A stretch of 39,126 nt of DNA, taken from NCBI GenBank assembly GCA_017656425.1, contig JACDNV010000018.1, forward strand, positions 1 to 39,126, read 5' to 3'. The notes below the pieces were generated by a model. That model saw nothing but the letters and a program-made list of their open reading frames with translations. It had not been told where the DNA came from and did not search any database. Below, one piece after another: positions 30,654-37,734 of the stretch; positions within the stretch are counted from its first letter, which is position 1, and each line of letters begins with the position of its first letter. The translations under genes were made by a program, and so were the position numbers. The DNA is from Candidatus Neomarinimicrobiota bacterium (lineage in GTDB: Bacteria > Fidelibacterota > UBA2242 > B5-G15).

Positions 30654-32597
30654 ATGCTGGGAAGGTATTTCAATTTGTCAGTTGTAGTTTTATTGACTTT
30701 ACTCTCGAATAAGGATTTGTGCTCAAAAACTTATATAGTAAGGAGTCCAAATCAAAAGATATCAGTTTCATTCTGGCTTACTGAACAGGGGGAACCTGTA
30801 TATTCCGTCTCTCACTCTGGTACTCCGGTCCTTCGAGAATCAAGATTAGGACTAATCAGAAGTGATGAAGACTTTTCACGAAATCTATTTTTGGATTCAG
30901 TTTCAAATGAAATTATAGTTAAAGATAAATACACCCTTTTACACGGCAAGAAATCAACTTGCTATTATGAGGGCATAAAGAGAATATTCTATCTAAAAAG
31001 TAAGAATTTAAAGCCCATGGAAATTATTTTTCAGGTCTCAAATGATGGCGTGGCATTCAGATATCACTTCCCCGATAAAACTGAAGACAAAGTGAAAATT
31101 TATAAAGAAGTATCTTCATTTCATTTTGATACATCGGCAAAAGCATTTTTACAGCCCTGTCCAGATGCTCGTACCGGCTGGTGTTTTACCCAACCATCAT
31201 ATGAAGAATACTATCAAATTGAAATACCTGTTGGAACTCCAGCACCTTTTCAAGCAGGATGGGTAATGCCTGCGCTATTTAATTATGGAAAGTACTGGAT
31301 ATGTATCACAGAAACCGCGGTGGATACGAATTATTGTGGATCTCGTTTAAGTCAATTCTCTCCAGATGGGGAGTACTCTATTCAATTTCCTCAACCTCAA
31401 GAACGAAGAAATGACGAACCCTATTTACCAGAATCGCCTCTCACTTGGTATACACCATGGAGAATAGTTGCAGTTACGGATAATCTAGGTGACCTTGTAG
31501 AATCAACAATTGGGACTGATCTTGCTAGTCCCGCACAATATGATGTTTCTTCATGGTTAAAACCTGGTATTGCTTCATGGAGTTGGGTGATTCTGAAAGA
31601 TGATTCTACAATTTATAGAGTTCAAAAAAGATATATTGACTTTGCAGCATCAATGGGATGGAAATATTGCCTCATAGATGCATTCTGGGATAGGCAAATA
31701 GGATATGACAAAATAAAAGAACTTGCAAAATACGCAAAAAACAAGAATGTAAAAATTCTTTTATGGTACAACTCGGCTGGAGACTGGAATACCACAAACT
31801 TAACACCTCGTAATAAATTACTTACAAGAGAATCAAGAGTGAAAGAATTTCAAAAGTTAAAAGAGATGGGAGTAGCTGGTATAAAAGTTGATTTCTTCGG
31901 TGGAGACGGACAATCGATGATGAAGTATTATATTGATATACTAAAGGATGCTGCAAAATTTAATCTTGCGGTAAACTTTCACGGGTGCACCTATCCCAGA
32001 GGCTGGCACAGAACATATCCTAATTTGGTAAGTATGGAGGCGATAAAAGGCGAAGAATATGTGACATTCGATCAGTATTTTGCAGATAATCAACCATGGC
32101 ATTGCACGGTTATTCCTTTTACCCGAAATCTTTTCGATCCGATGGATTTTACGCCTGTGAATTTTTCAGGTATACCCAATATTAAACGTAGAACAACAAA
32201 AGGTTTTGAAATAGCCTTGTCGGTACTGTTCACATCTGGAATTCAACATATTGCGGAAACTCCCCGGGGAATGTCAGCTCAGAAAAACTTTATAAAAAAA
32301 TTCATGAGTACTTTACCCACAAGCTGGGACGATGTGAAATTTATTGATGGTTATCCAGGTAAGTTTGTTGTGCTGGCAAGAAGGAAAGGTGATATGTGGT
32401 ATATAGCAGGGATCAATGACGAAGAAAAAGAACGAACGATTGAATTAAAACTTCAATTTATCAACAAAAAGTCAAAGGGACTTTTGATTACTGATTCTAA
32501 AGATGGAAAATGGCTTGTGAAACGTCATATAGATTTGTCGAAATCACAAAAGATAAAAGTGGTTCCTTATGGTGGGTTTGTAATAAAAACGTTTTGA
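30654..32597 (+). CDS. GH97 family glycoside hydrolase
   Basis: GH97 enzymes are alpha-glucosidases or alpha-galactosidases of FCB bacteria. The N-terminal beta-super-sandwich starts VRSPNQKISVSFWL after a signal peptide. The catalytic barrel has KPGIASWSWV, GWKYCLIDAFWD, KILLWYNSAGDW and GVAGIKVDFFGGDGQ. Asp413 in the last motif sits where retaining members such as the Bacteroides alpha-galactosidase BtGal97b have their nucleophile, so a retaining mechanism is likely. SMEAIKGEE supplies later acidic residues. I start at 30654 because GGAG (30644-30647) is ideally spaced; an in-frame ATG at 30639 would overlap the preceding stop and lack a site. No sorting domain. Confidence 0.9.
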   Translation: MLGRYFNLSVVVLLTLLSNKDLCSKTYIVRSPNQKISVSFWLTEQGEPVYSVSHSGTPVLRESRLGLIRSDEDFSRNLFLDSVSNEIIVKDKYTLLHGKKSTCYYEGIKRIFYLKSKNLKPMEIIFQVSNDGVAFRYHFPDKTEDKVKIYKEVSSFHFDTSAKAFLQPCPDARTGWCFTQPSYEEYYQIEIPVGTPAPFQAGWVMPALFNYGKYWICITETAVDTNYCGSRLSQFSPDGEYSIQFPQPQERRNDEPYLPESPLTWYTPWRIVAVTDNLGDLVESTIGTDLASPAQYDVSSWLKPGIASWSWVILKDDSTIYRVQKRYIDFAASMGWKYCLIDAFWDRQIGYDKIKELAKYAKNKNVKILLWYNSAGDWNTTNLTPRNKLLTRESRVKEFQKLKEMGVAGIKVDFFGGDGQSMMKYYIDILKDAAKFNLAVNFHGCTYPRGWHRTYPNLVSMEAIKGEEYVTFDQYFADNQPWHCTVIPFTRNLFDPMDFTPVNFSGIPNIKRRTTKGFEIALSVLFTSGIQHIAETPRGMSAQKNFIKKFMSTLPTSWDDVKFIDGYPGKFVVLARRKGDMWYIAGINDEEKERTIELKLQFINKKSKGLLITDSKDGKWLVKRHIDLSKSQKIKVVPYGGFVIKTF

Positions 32598-32706
32598 AAT
32601 ACAGATATTTGAAGTGTGATTGCCAGAGTTGAATTCATTTTTTAATTAAAGTAACCTAAAGTAAATGGTTAATTCTGTGTATTAAATTTATAAATAATAG
32701 CTTTGA
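32598..32706. other. Intergenic stretch between GH97 and the GH95-like remnant
   Basis: I see no gene, repeat or hairpin of note here. It is AT-rich and has stops in all frames. It joins the pseudogene that follows to the end of the xylan locus. Confidence 0.5.
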
Positions 32707-32958
32707 TATGGGGAAAACGGTAAGATTAAAAAAGTTGTAATTAAATCAAACCTTGGGGGAAATTTAAGAGTAAGAAGCTATGAAAGGTTAAAAGCATTAA
32801 GCAGTCATAAATTAAAAAAGTCAAGAGGAGAAAACCCAAATCCACTTTATAAGACCCCGCATGTTAAGAAACCTATAATCAGGGATAGAACTAAAATACA
32901 AAAAGTTGTAATCAAAAAAACATATCTTTATGATATACAAACTAAAAAAAGGGGATAA
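32707..32958 (+). pseudogene. C-terminal remnant of a GH95-family (fucosidase-type) hydrolase
   Basis: About 83 codons read without a stop to TAA at 32956. The protein pattern matches what I know of GH95 C-termini: NGKIKKVVIKSNLGGNLRVR (dG-x-V-x-x-V-x-i-x-S-x-x-G-G-x-x-R-v-R), then GENPNPLYKTP, KKPII and the closing TYLYDIQTKKRG. A stop lies in frame at 32704-32706, and no start or upstream barrel is present, so about nine tenths of the gene is gone. GH95 members are alpha-L-fucosidases or alpha-L-galactosidases acting on xyloglucan or xylan side chains, which fits the adjacent locus. From 32959 to about 33086 I see nothing else. Confidence 0.6.
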
Positions 32959-33087
32959 AGTTATTCTCGAGGTAAGGGAATAAAAAATGTTTAAATTGAA
33001 TTGATTTTTTATATATAATGTTATTTATATGATTATCCATTCTTTAGTCTCGAATACGATAATACTTCAACTAAAAAATTTCAATTA

Positions 33088-33109
33088 TCCGTAGGATCCC
33101 TATTAGGGA
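33088..33109 (+). repeat. 22-nt repeat unit copy 1
   Basis: A copy of the unit that starts TCCGTAGGATC and ends in a TCCC-5 nt-GGGA mini-hairpin. The loop here is TATTA. It lies in AT-rich sequence upstream of the recognisable recombinase remnant, so its original host reading frame is not clear. Confidence 0.8.
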
Positions 33110-33186
33110 GAAGATTCAATATTTGGTAACTTTTTAATAATAACCTTGATTTACAGCTTTTATTTTTTAAAATTAGATATAGAATG

Positions 33187-33208
33187 TCCGTAGGATCACT
33201 AATCAGGA
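33187..33208 (+). repeat. 22-nt repeat unit copy 2
   Basis: A divergent copy (TCCGTAGGATCACTAATCA then GGA). Removing it joins ATG to TTG and gives the recombinase-like reading KIRYRMLMKALA. That resembles the helix preceding the catalytic arginine in Xer proteins, but the match is weaker than at copies 4 and 5. Confidence 0.8.
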
Positions 33209-33253
33209 TTGATGAAAGCATTGGCGTAAAGATAAAGTTGGAAGAATTAGATA

Positions 33254-33275
33254 TCCGTAGGATCCCTAATCGGGA
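33254..33275 (+). repeat. 22-nt repeat unit copy 3
   Basis: Same core as copy 6 (loop TAATC). It follows the recombinase fragment VKIKLEELD. Here excision alone does not rejoin the protein, because the downstream GKGKKDR-type segment is also missing. A deletion therefore accompanied or followed the insertion. Confidence 0.85.
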
Positions 33276-33303
33276 AGAGAAATTGCCCATATTACAAGTT
33301 TTA

Positions 33304-33325
33304 TTCGTAGAATCCCTATTTGGGA
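33304..33325 (+). repeat. 22-nt repeat unit copy 4
   Basis: A variant starting TTCGTAGAATC with loop TATTT. Removing these 22 bases joins codons TTA and AAA and restores PILQVL-KEYCKKCKPQKWLFE, a conserved Xer stretch. No target-site duplication is obvious. Confidence 0.9.
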
Positions 33326-33496
33326 AAAGAATATTGTAAGAAGTGTAAACCACAGAAGTGGTTGTTTGAAAGAGCAAAATAAGGTTTACATTTTTTGACA
33401 AGGATGAGGGAAAGATTTCCCAAAGTGCATGTAAAAAGACAGGTAATAAAAATGAGGTTCCATTTTGTAGTTTGAGGTACGGTTTTGCTACACATC

Positions 33497-33518
33497 TCCC
33501 GAATAGGGATTCTACGAA
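33497..33518 (-). repeat. 22-nt repeat unit copy 5 (inverted)
   Basis: The only copy on the minus strand (variant TTCGTAGAATC, loop TATTC read on that strand). Removing it rebuilds CTT TTA GAA and the highly conserved recombinase sequence FATHLLEAGTDL. This is the clearest evidence that the unit was inserted into a functional gene. Confidence 0.92.
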
Positions 33519-33660
33519 TTTTAGAAGCTGGAACAGATTTAAGTTATATTCAAGAACGTTTAGATCATACTCATATCAAAGCTACCGGGATTTATACTCA
33601 TGTCAGCAGAAAAAAATCTGGACAATATAATTAGTCCAATCGATACCATAAACATTAATA

Positions 33661-33682
33661 TCCGTAGGATCCCTAATCGGGA
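33661..33682 (+). repeat. 22-nt repeat unit copy 6
   Basis: Identical to copy 3 over the unit. Removing it turns the recombinase tail into DTININKEGGR followed by TGA at 33697-33699, a plausible natural C-terminus. Confidence 0.88.
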
Positions 33683-33746
33683 AAGAAGGCGGGAGGTGAA
33701 AATGTTTATAAAATTAAAAGATTTTGTTAGTTCGTCAATAGGGAGT

Positions 33747-33769
33747 ATATCTGCACTAAGTGCGGATAT
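33747..33769. repeat. Near-perfect 23-nt palindrome before the cassette array
   Basis: ATATCTGCACT and AGTGCGGATAT face each other around a central A, with 10 of 11 pairs Watson-Crick and one T-G. The left arm can pair instead with AGTGCGAATATA at 33801-33812, next to the GTTAGGC core. It lies between the recombinase tail and the first cassette, where an integron attI or recombinase operator would be expected. Function is inferred. Confidence 0.6.
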
Positions 33770-33817
33770 CATCCAAAAAAGGCATCATATCAGTACCAAG
33801 AGTGCGAATATAACAAC

Positions 33818-33824
33818 GTTAGGC
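33818..33824 (+). other. attI-like recombination core GTTAGGC
   Basis: A perfect GTTRRRY core, the integron crossover sequence, located 60 bp before the first cassette gene. No matching RYYYAAC partner lies within 150 bp upstream, which fits attI better than a full attC. If correct, cassette 1 begins at 33819. Confidence 0.5.
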
Positions 33825-33877
33825 GAAATAGATAAAATATATTAGTAGAGATTTAAAATAAAAAGGAGGGGTAAGTT

Positions 33878-34195
33878 ATGGCTTTTAAAGCATTATTTTT
33901 AGCGCATGCACCTGATGCAGACTATGAAAAACATAAAAGTATTATTGACACAGGAAAGTATAGACTTTTGACAGTTGTTGTGAAATCTCAAGACGAAGCA
34001 ATAAAAGTTTCAAAAAGTATCTATGAAAAGGAGAAAATAGATGCCATTATACTTTGTCCAGGCTTTACACATAGTGATGTAGCAGAGATATTTCAGGTAC
34101 TAAAAGGCAAAGTATCTGTCAACGTTGCTAGAGGAGATGGTCCCAGCAATAAAATTTCACAAGCTGTGATACAAAAAGAATTTTTCAATAAGTAG
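33878..34195 (+). CDS. Small DUF6506-like protein (cassette 1)
   Basis: A 105-residue soluble protein starting MAFKALFLAHAPDADYEKH, with VVVKSQDEAIKVSKSIYEKEKIDAIILCPGFTHSDVAEIFQVLKG. The pattern of a short alpha/beta fold with 'A-P-x-A-D-x-x-x-H' and a 'CxGF.H..V..I' core is what I associate with DUF6506, whose function is unknown. There are no membrane segments. AGGAGGGG is a very strong ribosome binding site, so the cassette carries its own translation start. It ends 28 nt before its attC site. Confidence 0.65.
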   Translation: MAFKALFLAHAPDADYEKHKSIIDTGKYRLLTVVVKSQDEAIKVSKSIYEKEKIDAIILCPGFTHSDVAEIFQVLKGKVSVNVARGDGPSNKISQAVIQKEFFNK

Positions 34196-34223
34196 TGTGA
34201 AAAGGTGATAATGTTACTACTTC

Positions 34224-34303
34224 GCCTAACAGCGGATAAAAGGGAAATCAAAGATTCCTCTAAATTGCCTTCGGCAACTTCTTTTATTCGCAATATGTTA
34301 TGC
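34224..34303 (+). other. attC site 1 (80 bp)
   Basis: R'' GCCTAAC (34224-34230) and R' GTTATGC (34297-34303) bracket the site. Inner arms GCGGATAAAAG and CTTTTATTCGC pair at 10 of 11 positions, with unequal spacers (1 and 5 nt) giving the unpaired bases expected in a folded attC. Inside are two mini-hairpins, GGAAATC/GATTCC and TTGCC-TTC-GGCAA. It is almost identical to site 2. Confidence 0.82.
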
Positions 34304-34335
34304 GCAATGCAAAAATATTTGATGGCGTAAGGATT

Positions 34336-35118
34336 ATGAAAATTGATGAACTGAATAAAAGGATAAAGGAATGTAAGAAATGCAGGTTATTTGAAACCAG
34401 AAAGAATGCTATCTGTGGCGAGGGAAATTTGAATGCTAAAATTATGTTAATTGCTCAGGCACCAGGAGAAAAAGAGGATAGAGAAGGAAAAATGTTTGTT
34501 GGTCCTTCAGGGAAAGTATTAGACGAATTACTAAAATCAGCAGGAATTAGCAGGCAGGCAATTTATATGACAAATTTAATTAAATGTATGCTTCCAAAAT
34601 ACAGAAGGCCCAAGCAGGATGAAATTATAGCCTGCAGTTATTACTTGAATGAAGAAATTAAATTAATAAATCTAAAGATATTGGTCCCCTTAGGTTATTA
34701 TGCCACCTATTACATTTTTCAAAAACATGGCATTTTGTCACCTTCAAAAAGAGAGTTTTCTTCAATTTATGGTAGACTTTTTTTAGCTGGAGATAAAAAG
34801 ATACTACCCCTACCTCATCCCGCAACTCTTCTTTATAATCCTGACTTTAAGCAAGGTTTAATAAAAAGTTACAAAAAATTGCAGGTGCTACTTAAGGATT
34901 GCAAATGGTATCTGGCGTGTCCAATGAAAAGATTTTATGAGGAAGGAAAGTTAGATAAGAAGTGGATAGAATTGTACTGTAAGGGAGATTGGAAAAGTTG
35001 TATTCGTTATCACATGGAAGAAAAAGGTAAGGTGCATCCAGATTGGATGCTTCCCGATGGAACCTTAGATGAAAGATTGCATAAGGAGGCAAGATATGAA
35101 AGTTACGATTATTTATGA
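34336..35118 (+). CDS. Family 4 uracil-DNA glycosylase with cysteine-containing C-terminal extension (cassette 2)
   Basis: This enzyme removes uracil from DNA. The UDG core (residues 1-185) has iron-sulfur ligands C13, C16, C84 and C100, motif QAPGEKEDREGKMFVGPSGK and HPA (161-163). Residues 190-260 form an extension (CPMKRFYEEGKLDKKWIELY, CKGDWKSCIRYHMEE, HPDWMLPDG) found in some archaeal and thermophile homologues, perhaps a second metal site. I prefer the ATG at 34336, giving MKIDELNKRIKECKKC. An upstream ATG at 34300 lies inside the attC core and would make translation depend on the cassette junction. It overlaps the next gene by 23 nt. Confidence 0.85.
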   Translation: MKIDELNKRIKECKKCRLFETRKNAICGEGNLNAKIMLIAQAPGEKEDREGKMFVGPSGKVLDELLKSAGISRQAIYMTNLIKCMLPKYRRPKQDEIIACSYYLNEEIKLINLKILVPLGYYATYYIFQKHGILSPSKREFSSIYGRLFLAGDKKILPLPHPATLLYNPDFKQGLIKSYKKLQVLLKDCKWYLACPMKRFYEEGKLDKKWIELYCKGDWKSCIRYHMEEKGKVHPDWMLPDGTLDERLHKEARYESYDYL

Positions 35119-35734
35119 TAATACTACTTTAAGAACCGAGCTTAAAGCTGACTGGGGTTTCTCAGCACTTACCCATGTTAAAGGAAAGAATATTCTTTTT
35201 GATGCAGGAGCAAATGGAGATATTTTACTTTCCAATATGAAAGAGCTTAAAATTAATCCAGAAAAGATCGAAGATATTTTCATTTCTCATCTTCACTGGG
35301 ATCATACAGGTGGTTTATCATCCTTTCTTCAACTGAATAATAAAGTGAAACTCTGGGCTCCTTCTCATTTTTACGAAGCAAAAAATGCAAGAGAAGTTAT
35401 TGAAGTGAAGAAACCCACAAAGCTTTATGAAGGAATTTACTCTACAGGTGAACTTGATGGAATAGAACAATCCCTCTGCATTGAGACAGAAAAAGGTATT
35501 GTAATTATAGCCGGATGCTCGCACCCAAGAATGGAGTATATTCTTAAAACAGCTTCTCAATTTGGTAAGGTTTATGGCATTATAGGAGGATTACACGGAA
35601 CAAGTCCTGAATCCTTAAAGAACTTAGATTTGATTTGCCCAACCCATTGCACTCAATATAAATCAGAGATAAGGTTCCTTTATCCCGAAAAATATATTGA
35701 GGGAGGAGCAGGGAAAATAATTGAGGTTGAGTAG
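35096..35734 (+). CDS. Metallo-beta-lactamase-fold hydrolase, cytosolic (cassette 2)
   Basis: A 212-residue MBL-fold protein with the zinc motif SHLHWDHTGG (H65, H67, D69, H70), AGCSHP and GGLHG. The start VTIIYDN and overall pattern resemble the dihydropterin-ribofuranosyl-aminobenzene-phosphate synthase-like subgroup (MJ0301 type), whose members are mostly of unknown activity. The ATG at 35096 follows AAGGAGG (35083-35089) and lies inside the end of the UDG gene; a longer reading from 35069 would ignore that site. A homologous gene follows directly. Confidence 0.88.
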   Translation: MKVTIIYDNTTLRTELKADWGFSALTHVKGKNILFDAGANGDILLSNMKELKINPEKIEDIFISHLHWDHTGGLSSFLQLNNKVKLWAPSHFYEAKNAREVIEVKKPTKLYEGIYSTGELDGIEQSLCIETEKGIVIIAGCSHPRMEYILKTASQFGKVYGIIGGLHGTSPESLKNLDLICPTHCTQYKSEIRFLYPEKYIEGGAGKIIEVE

Positions 35735-35735
35735 A

Positions 35736-36521
35736 ATGAATCTCAAGATCTTAACTTTAATCGGAACCTTAATTTTGGCAGGAGGAGGGATTTGGTTCCC
35801 AGCTCTGGCTGAAAAAGAAAAACCAGAAATAACTTTAATCTCTGTCTATGACAACTGCCAAGTAGACCCAGAACTTAAAACTACCTGGGGCTTTGCCACC
35901 ATAATAAAAACTCCTCAGGAGCTAATACTTTTTGATACCGGAGGAAACTCAGAAATTTTGCTTTTCAATATGAAAAAATTAGGTATCGATCCTTCCTCAA
36001 TCAAAAAAGTAGTTATTTCTCATATCCATGCTGATCATTTAGGAGGATTAGAAGGTTTTTTAGAGAGAAACAGTAATGTTACAGTTTTCATTCCCCATTC
36101 CTTTCCAAAATCCGTTAAGAATATGATAATCCAAAAGAAAGCCAAATTTGTAGAAATTTCAGCTCCAAGAAAAATTTCTGCTTCTATTTACACAACTGGA
36201 GAGCTTTATGGACCTCCAGAAGAGCAATCCTTAATTATTGATTCAAAGAAGGGATTAGTGGTTATTACAGGCTGTGCTCATCCAGGAATTGTAAATATTA
36301 TAAAGAGAGCCAAAAAATTAATGAAAGAAGATAAGGTATACTTAGTTTTAGGAGGGTTTCACCGTCCTCCTACATCTTGCATTAAAGAATTTAAAGAATT
36401 GGGAGTAGAAAAGGTTGCACCATCTCATTGCACAGGTGATTTGGTCAGAGAAACTTTTAGAAAGGAATATAAGGAAAATTTTATTGAGCACGGAGTAGGA
36501 AAGGTAATTGAAATCAAATAA
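35736..36521 (+). CDS. Metallo-beta-lactamase-fold hydrolase, exported paralogue (cassette 2)
   Basis: Clearly homologous to the preceding protein (VYDN, TTWGFAT, LFDTGGN, SHIHADHLGG with H96, H98, D100, H101, then TGCAHPG and GGFH). It adds a cleavable signal peptide (MNLKILTLIGTLILAGGG...FPALA). The pair thus provides a cytosolic and a periplasmic version of the same enzyme type, probably after tandem duplication. The ATG at 35736 follows GAGG; a TTG at 35721 would add five residues. The substrate is unknown, and a beta-lactamase function is not implied. Confidence 0.87.
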   Translation: MNLKILTLIGTLILAGGGIWFPALAEKEKPEITLISVYDNCQVDPELKTTWGFATIIKTPQELILFDTGGNSEILLFNMKKLGIDPSSIKKVVISHIHADHLGGLEGFLERNSNVTVFIPHSFPKSVKNMIIQKKAKFVEISAPRKISASIYTTGELYGPPEEQSLIIDSKKGLVVITGCAHPGIVNIIKRAKKLMKEDKVYLVLGGFHRPPTSCIKEFKELGVEKVAPSHCTGDLVRETFRKEYKENFIEHGVGKVIEIK

Positions 36522-36544
36522 AAAGTATCCTCAATTTGCACATC

Positions 36545-36624
36545 ATCTAACAGCGGATAAAAGGGAAATCAAAGATTCCTCTAAATTGCCTCCGGCAACT
36601 TCTTATATTTGCAATATGTTAGGT
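36545..36624 (+). other. attC site 2 (80 bp)
   Basis: R'' ATCTAAC (36545-36551) and R' GTTAGGT (36618-36624) both fit RYYYAAC/GTTRRRY exactly. The interior differs from site 1 at only about three positions over 66 bases, including the TTGCC-TCC-GGCAA mini-hairpin. Near-identical attC sites on unrelated cassettes are typical of resident chromosomal integrons. Confidence 0.85.
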
Positions 36625-36652
36625 ATCATACCAATATTCTAAGGAGAACATT

Positions 36653-37540
36653 ATGAAAGCAATTAAAACAGGTGATGGAGTTGCAGCGGCAAGAGCAATG
36701 ATGATGTTATATCCTAAAGAAAAGCGGCTTTTTGAAGATCCCTATTCTGAAAAATTATTACCACCAGTTTATAAATTTTATATCTGGCTTATGCGAAATC
36801 CTAAAATACGCGATTCGTTTATAATGAAAAAAGAAAAAAGTATCCCGGGAGCTATGGGATGGTTTTTTTGTCGAGAGCGTTACATAGATGATGTATTAAG
36901 AAAGACTCTTGAAAAAAATGAATTTGAGACAGTTGTAAATTTGGGTGCTGGAATGGATTGCCGTGCATATTATATCCCGGAAATAGAAAAACTACTCTAC
37001 TTTGAAGTTGATCATCCGAAAGTGATAAAAAAGAAAATGAAAAAAATGAAAAAAATATTAGGAAAGCTTCCAGACAATGTTGTTTATGTTCCCATTGATT
37101 TTCAGAAGCAAAGTCTTGATCTTAAATTAAAAAATGCAGGATATAATTTAACTTTTAAGACTCTTTTTATCTGGGAAGCTGTTACTCAATATATCCCCAA
37201 AGAAGCTATTGATAATACATTAAAATATATAGGACAAGCTGCACCCGGAAGTAAACTTGTATTTAGTTATGTTATTAAGAGTTTTATTGATGGTAAATAC
37301 TCCAATGATGGTATAAAAAGACTCGCTAAACAATTTCTTAAAAAAAGTAATCCTATCTTTATATCTGGTTTCAATCCTGCAGAGATGAAAGATTATCTTT
37401 CCAAATACTCACTTACTCTTATTGAAGATATTGATTCCGTGGAGATGCAGAAACGCTATTCAAATTTAGTTGACCTTGATTTACTTAAAACGATAAAAGA
37501 ATTTGATATTGAGCGCTTTGTCCTTGCGGAGGTAAAATGA
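36653..37540 (+). CDS. LCM-type SAM-dependent methyltransferase (cassette 3)
   Basis: A 295-residue class I methyltransferase of the leucine carboxyl methyltransferase/TIGR00027 family. It has ARAMMMLYPKEKRLFEDPYSE near the N-terminus, the SAM motif VVNLGAGMDCRAYYI, FEVDHPKVIKKK (acidic residue after beta-2) and LFIWEAVTQYI. Known relatives methylate carboxyl or hydroxyl groups of small molecules, including polyketides; the substrate is unknown here. AAGGAG gives a good ribosome binding site 29 nt after the attC 2 crossover. Confidence 0.87.
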   Translation: MKAIKTGDGVAAARAMMMLYPKEKRLFEDPYSEKLLPPVYKFYIWLMRNPKIRDSFIMKKEKSIPGAMGWFFCRERYIDDVLRKTLEKNEFETVVNLGAGMDCRAYYIPEIEKLLYFEVDHPKVIKKKMKKMKKILGKLPDNVVYVPIDFQKQSLDLKLKNAGYNLTFKTLFIWEAVTQYIPKEAIDNTLKYIGQAAPGSKLVFSYVIKSFIDGKYSNDGIKRLAKQFLKKSNPIFISGFNPAEMKDYLSKYSLTLIEDIDSVEMQKRYSNLVDLDLLKTIKEFDIERFVLAEVK

Positions 37541-37595
37541 TAAAATATAGAAAGAAGGTGCTTAAATATTTCAATTAAATATAAATGTGCACGGC

Positions 37596-37683
37596 GCCTA
37601 ACAGCGAGTACCCGGCTCCGATACGCTACGCCCAAATTGGCTCCCGTTAGTCGCCAACTTTGGGTACTCGCAAAACGTTAAGT
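37596..37683 (+). other. attC site 3 (88 bp)
   Basis: R'' GCCTAAC (37596-37602) and R' GTTAAGT (37677-37683) fit the consensus. GCGAGTACCC and GGGTACTCGC form a perfect 10-bp inverted repeat just inside, with a larger irregular loop. The interior is unrelated to sites 1 and 2, so the array mixes attC lineages. Confidence 0.85.
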
Positions 37684-37734
37684 GAAATCGTGGACTTCGG
37701 GTGCATCTAACATGTGCATAAAAATCGTGTGATT

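Larger units (their letters stand above)
33130..33699 (+). pseudogene. Decayed tyrosine recombinase (Xer/integrase type) broken by 22-nt repeats
   Basis: Fragments in several frames align in order to a Xer-like recombinase: KIRYRMLMKALA (across copy 2), VKIKLEELD, EKLPILQVL/KEYCKKCKPQKWLFE (across copy 4) and SACKKTGNKNEVPFCSLRYG with FATHL/LEAGTDLSYIQERLDH (across copy 5). The end is HIKATGIYTHVSRK and NLDNIISPIDTININ. It keeps the H-LRY (for H-LRH) and tyrosine (IYTHV) neighbourhood but has frameshifts, for example in the A-run near 33608, and a missing GKGKKDR segment. Deleting exactly 22 nt at copy 4 or copy 5 joins the protein in frame. At copy 6 the join gives NINKEGGR and a stop at 33697. 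No IntI-specific insertion is visible, so Xer versus integron integrase is undecided. Confidence 0.8.

Noticed and set aside
33088-33682. CRISPR-like array
   Set aside because: Spacing is irregular (about 28 to 170 nt), one copy is inverted and copies lie inside a recombinase gene; there are no uniform spacers or cas genes.
33081-33772. Minus-strand open frames with repeated RLGILRI-like peptides
   Set aside because: The peptide repeat is simply the 22-nt unit translated on the other strand.
33600-33845. An 81-codon open frame before the first cassette
   Set aside because: It is the frame-shifted tail of the recombinase remnant, a 22-nt repeat and the palindrome read through, not an independent gene.
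35096-36521. Beta-lactam resistance cassette
   Set aside because: The proteins have the metallo-beta-lactamase fold but resemble the dihydropterin-phosphate synthase-like subgroup, not class B lactamases; the fold alone does not imply resistance.
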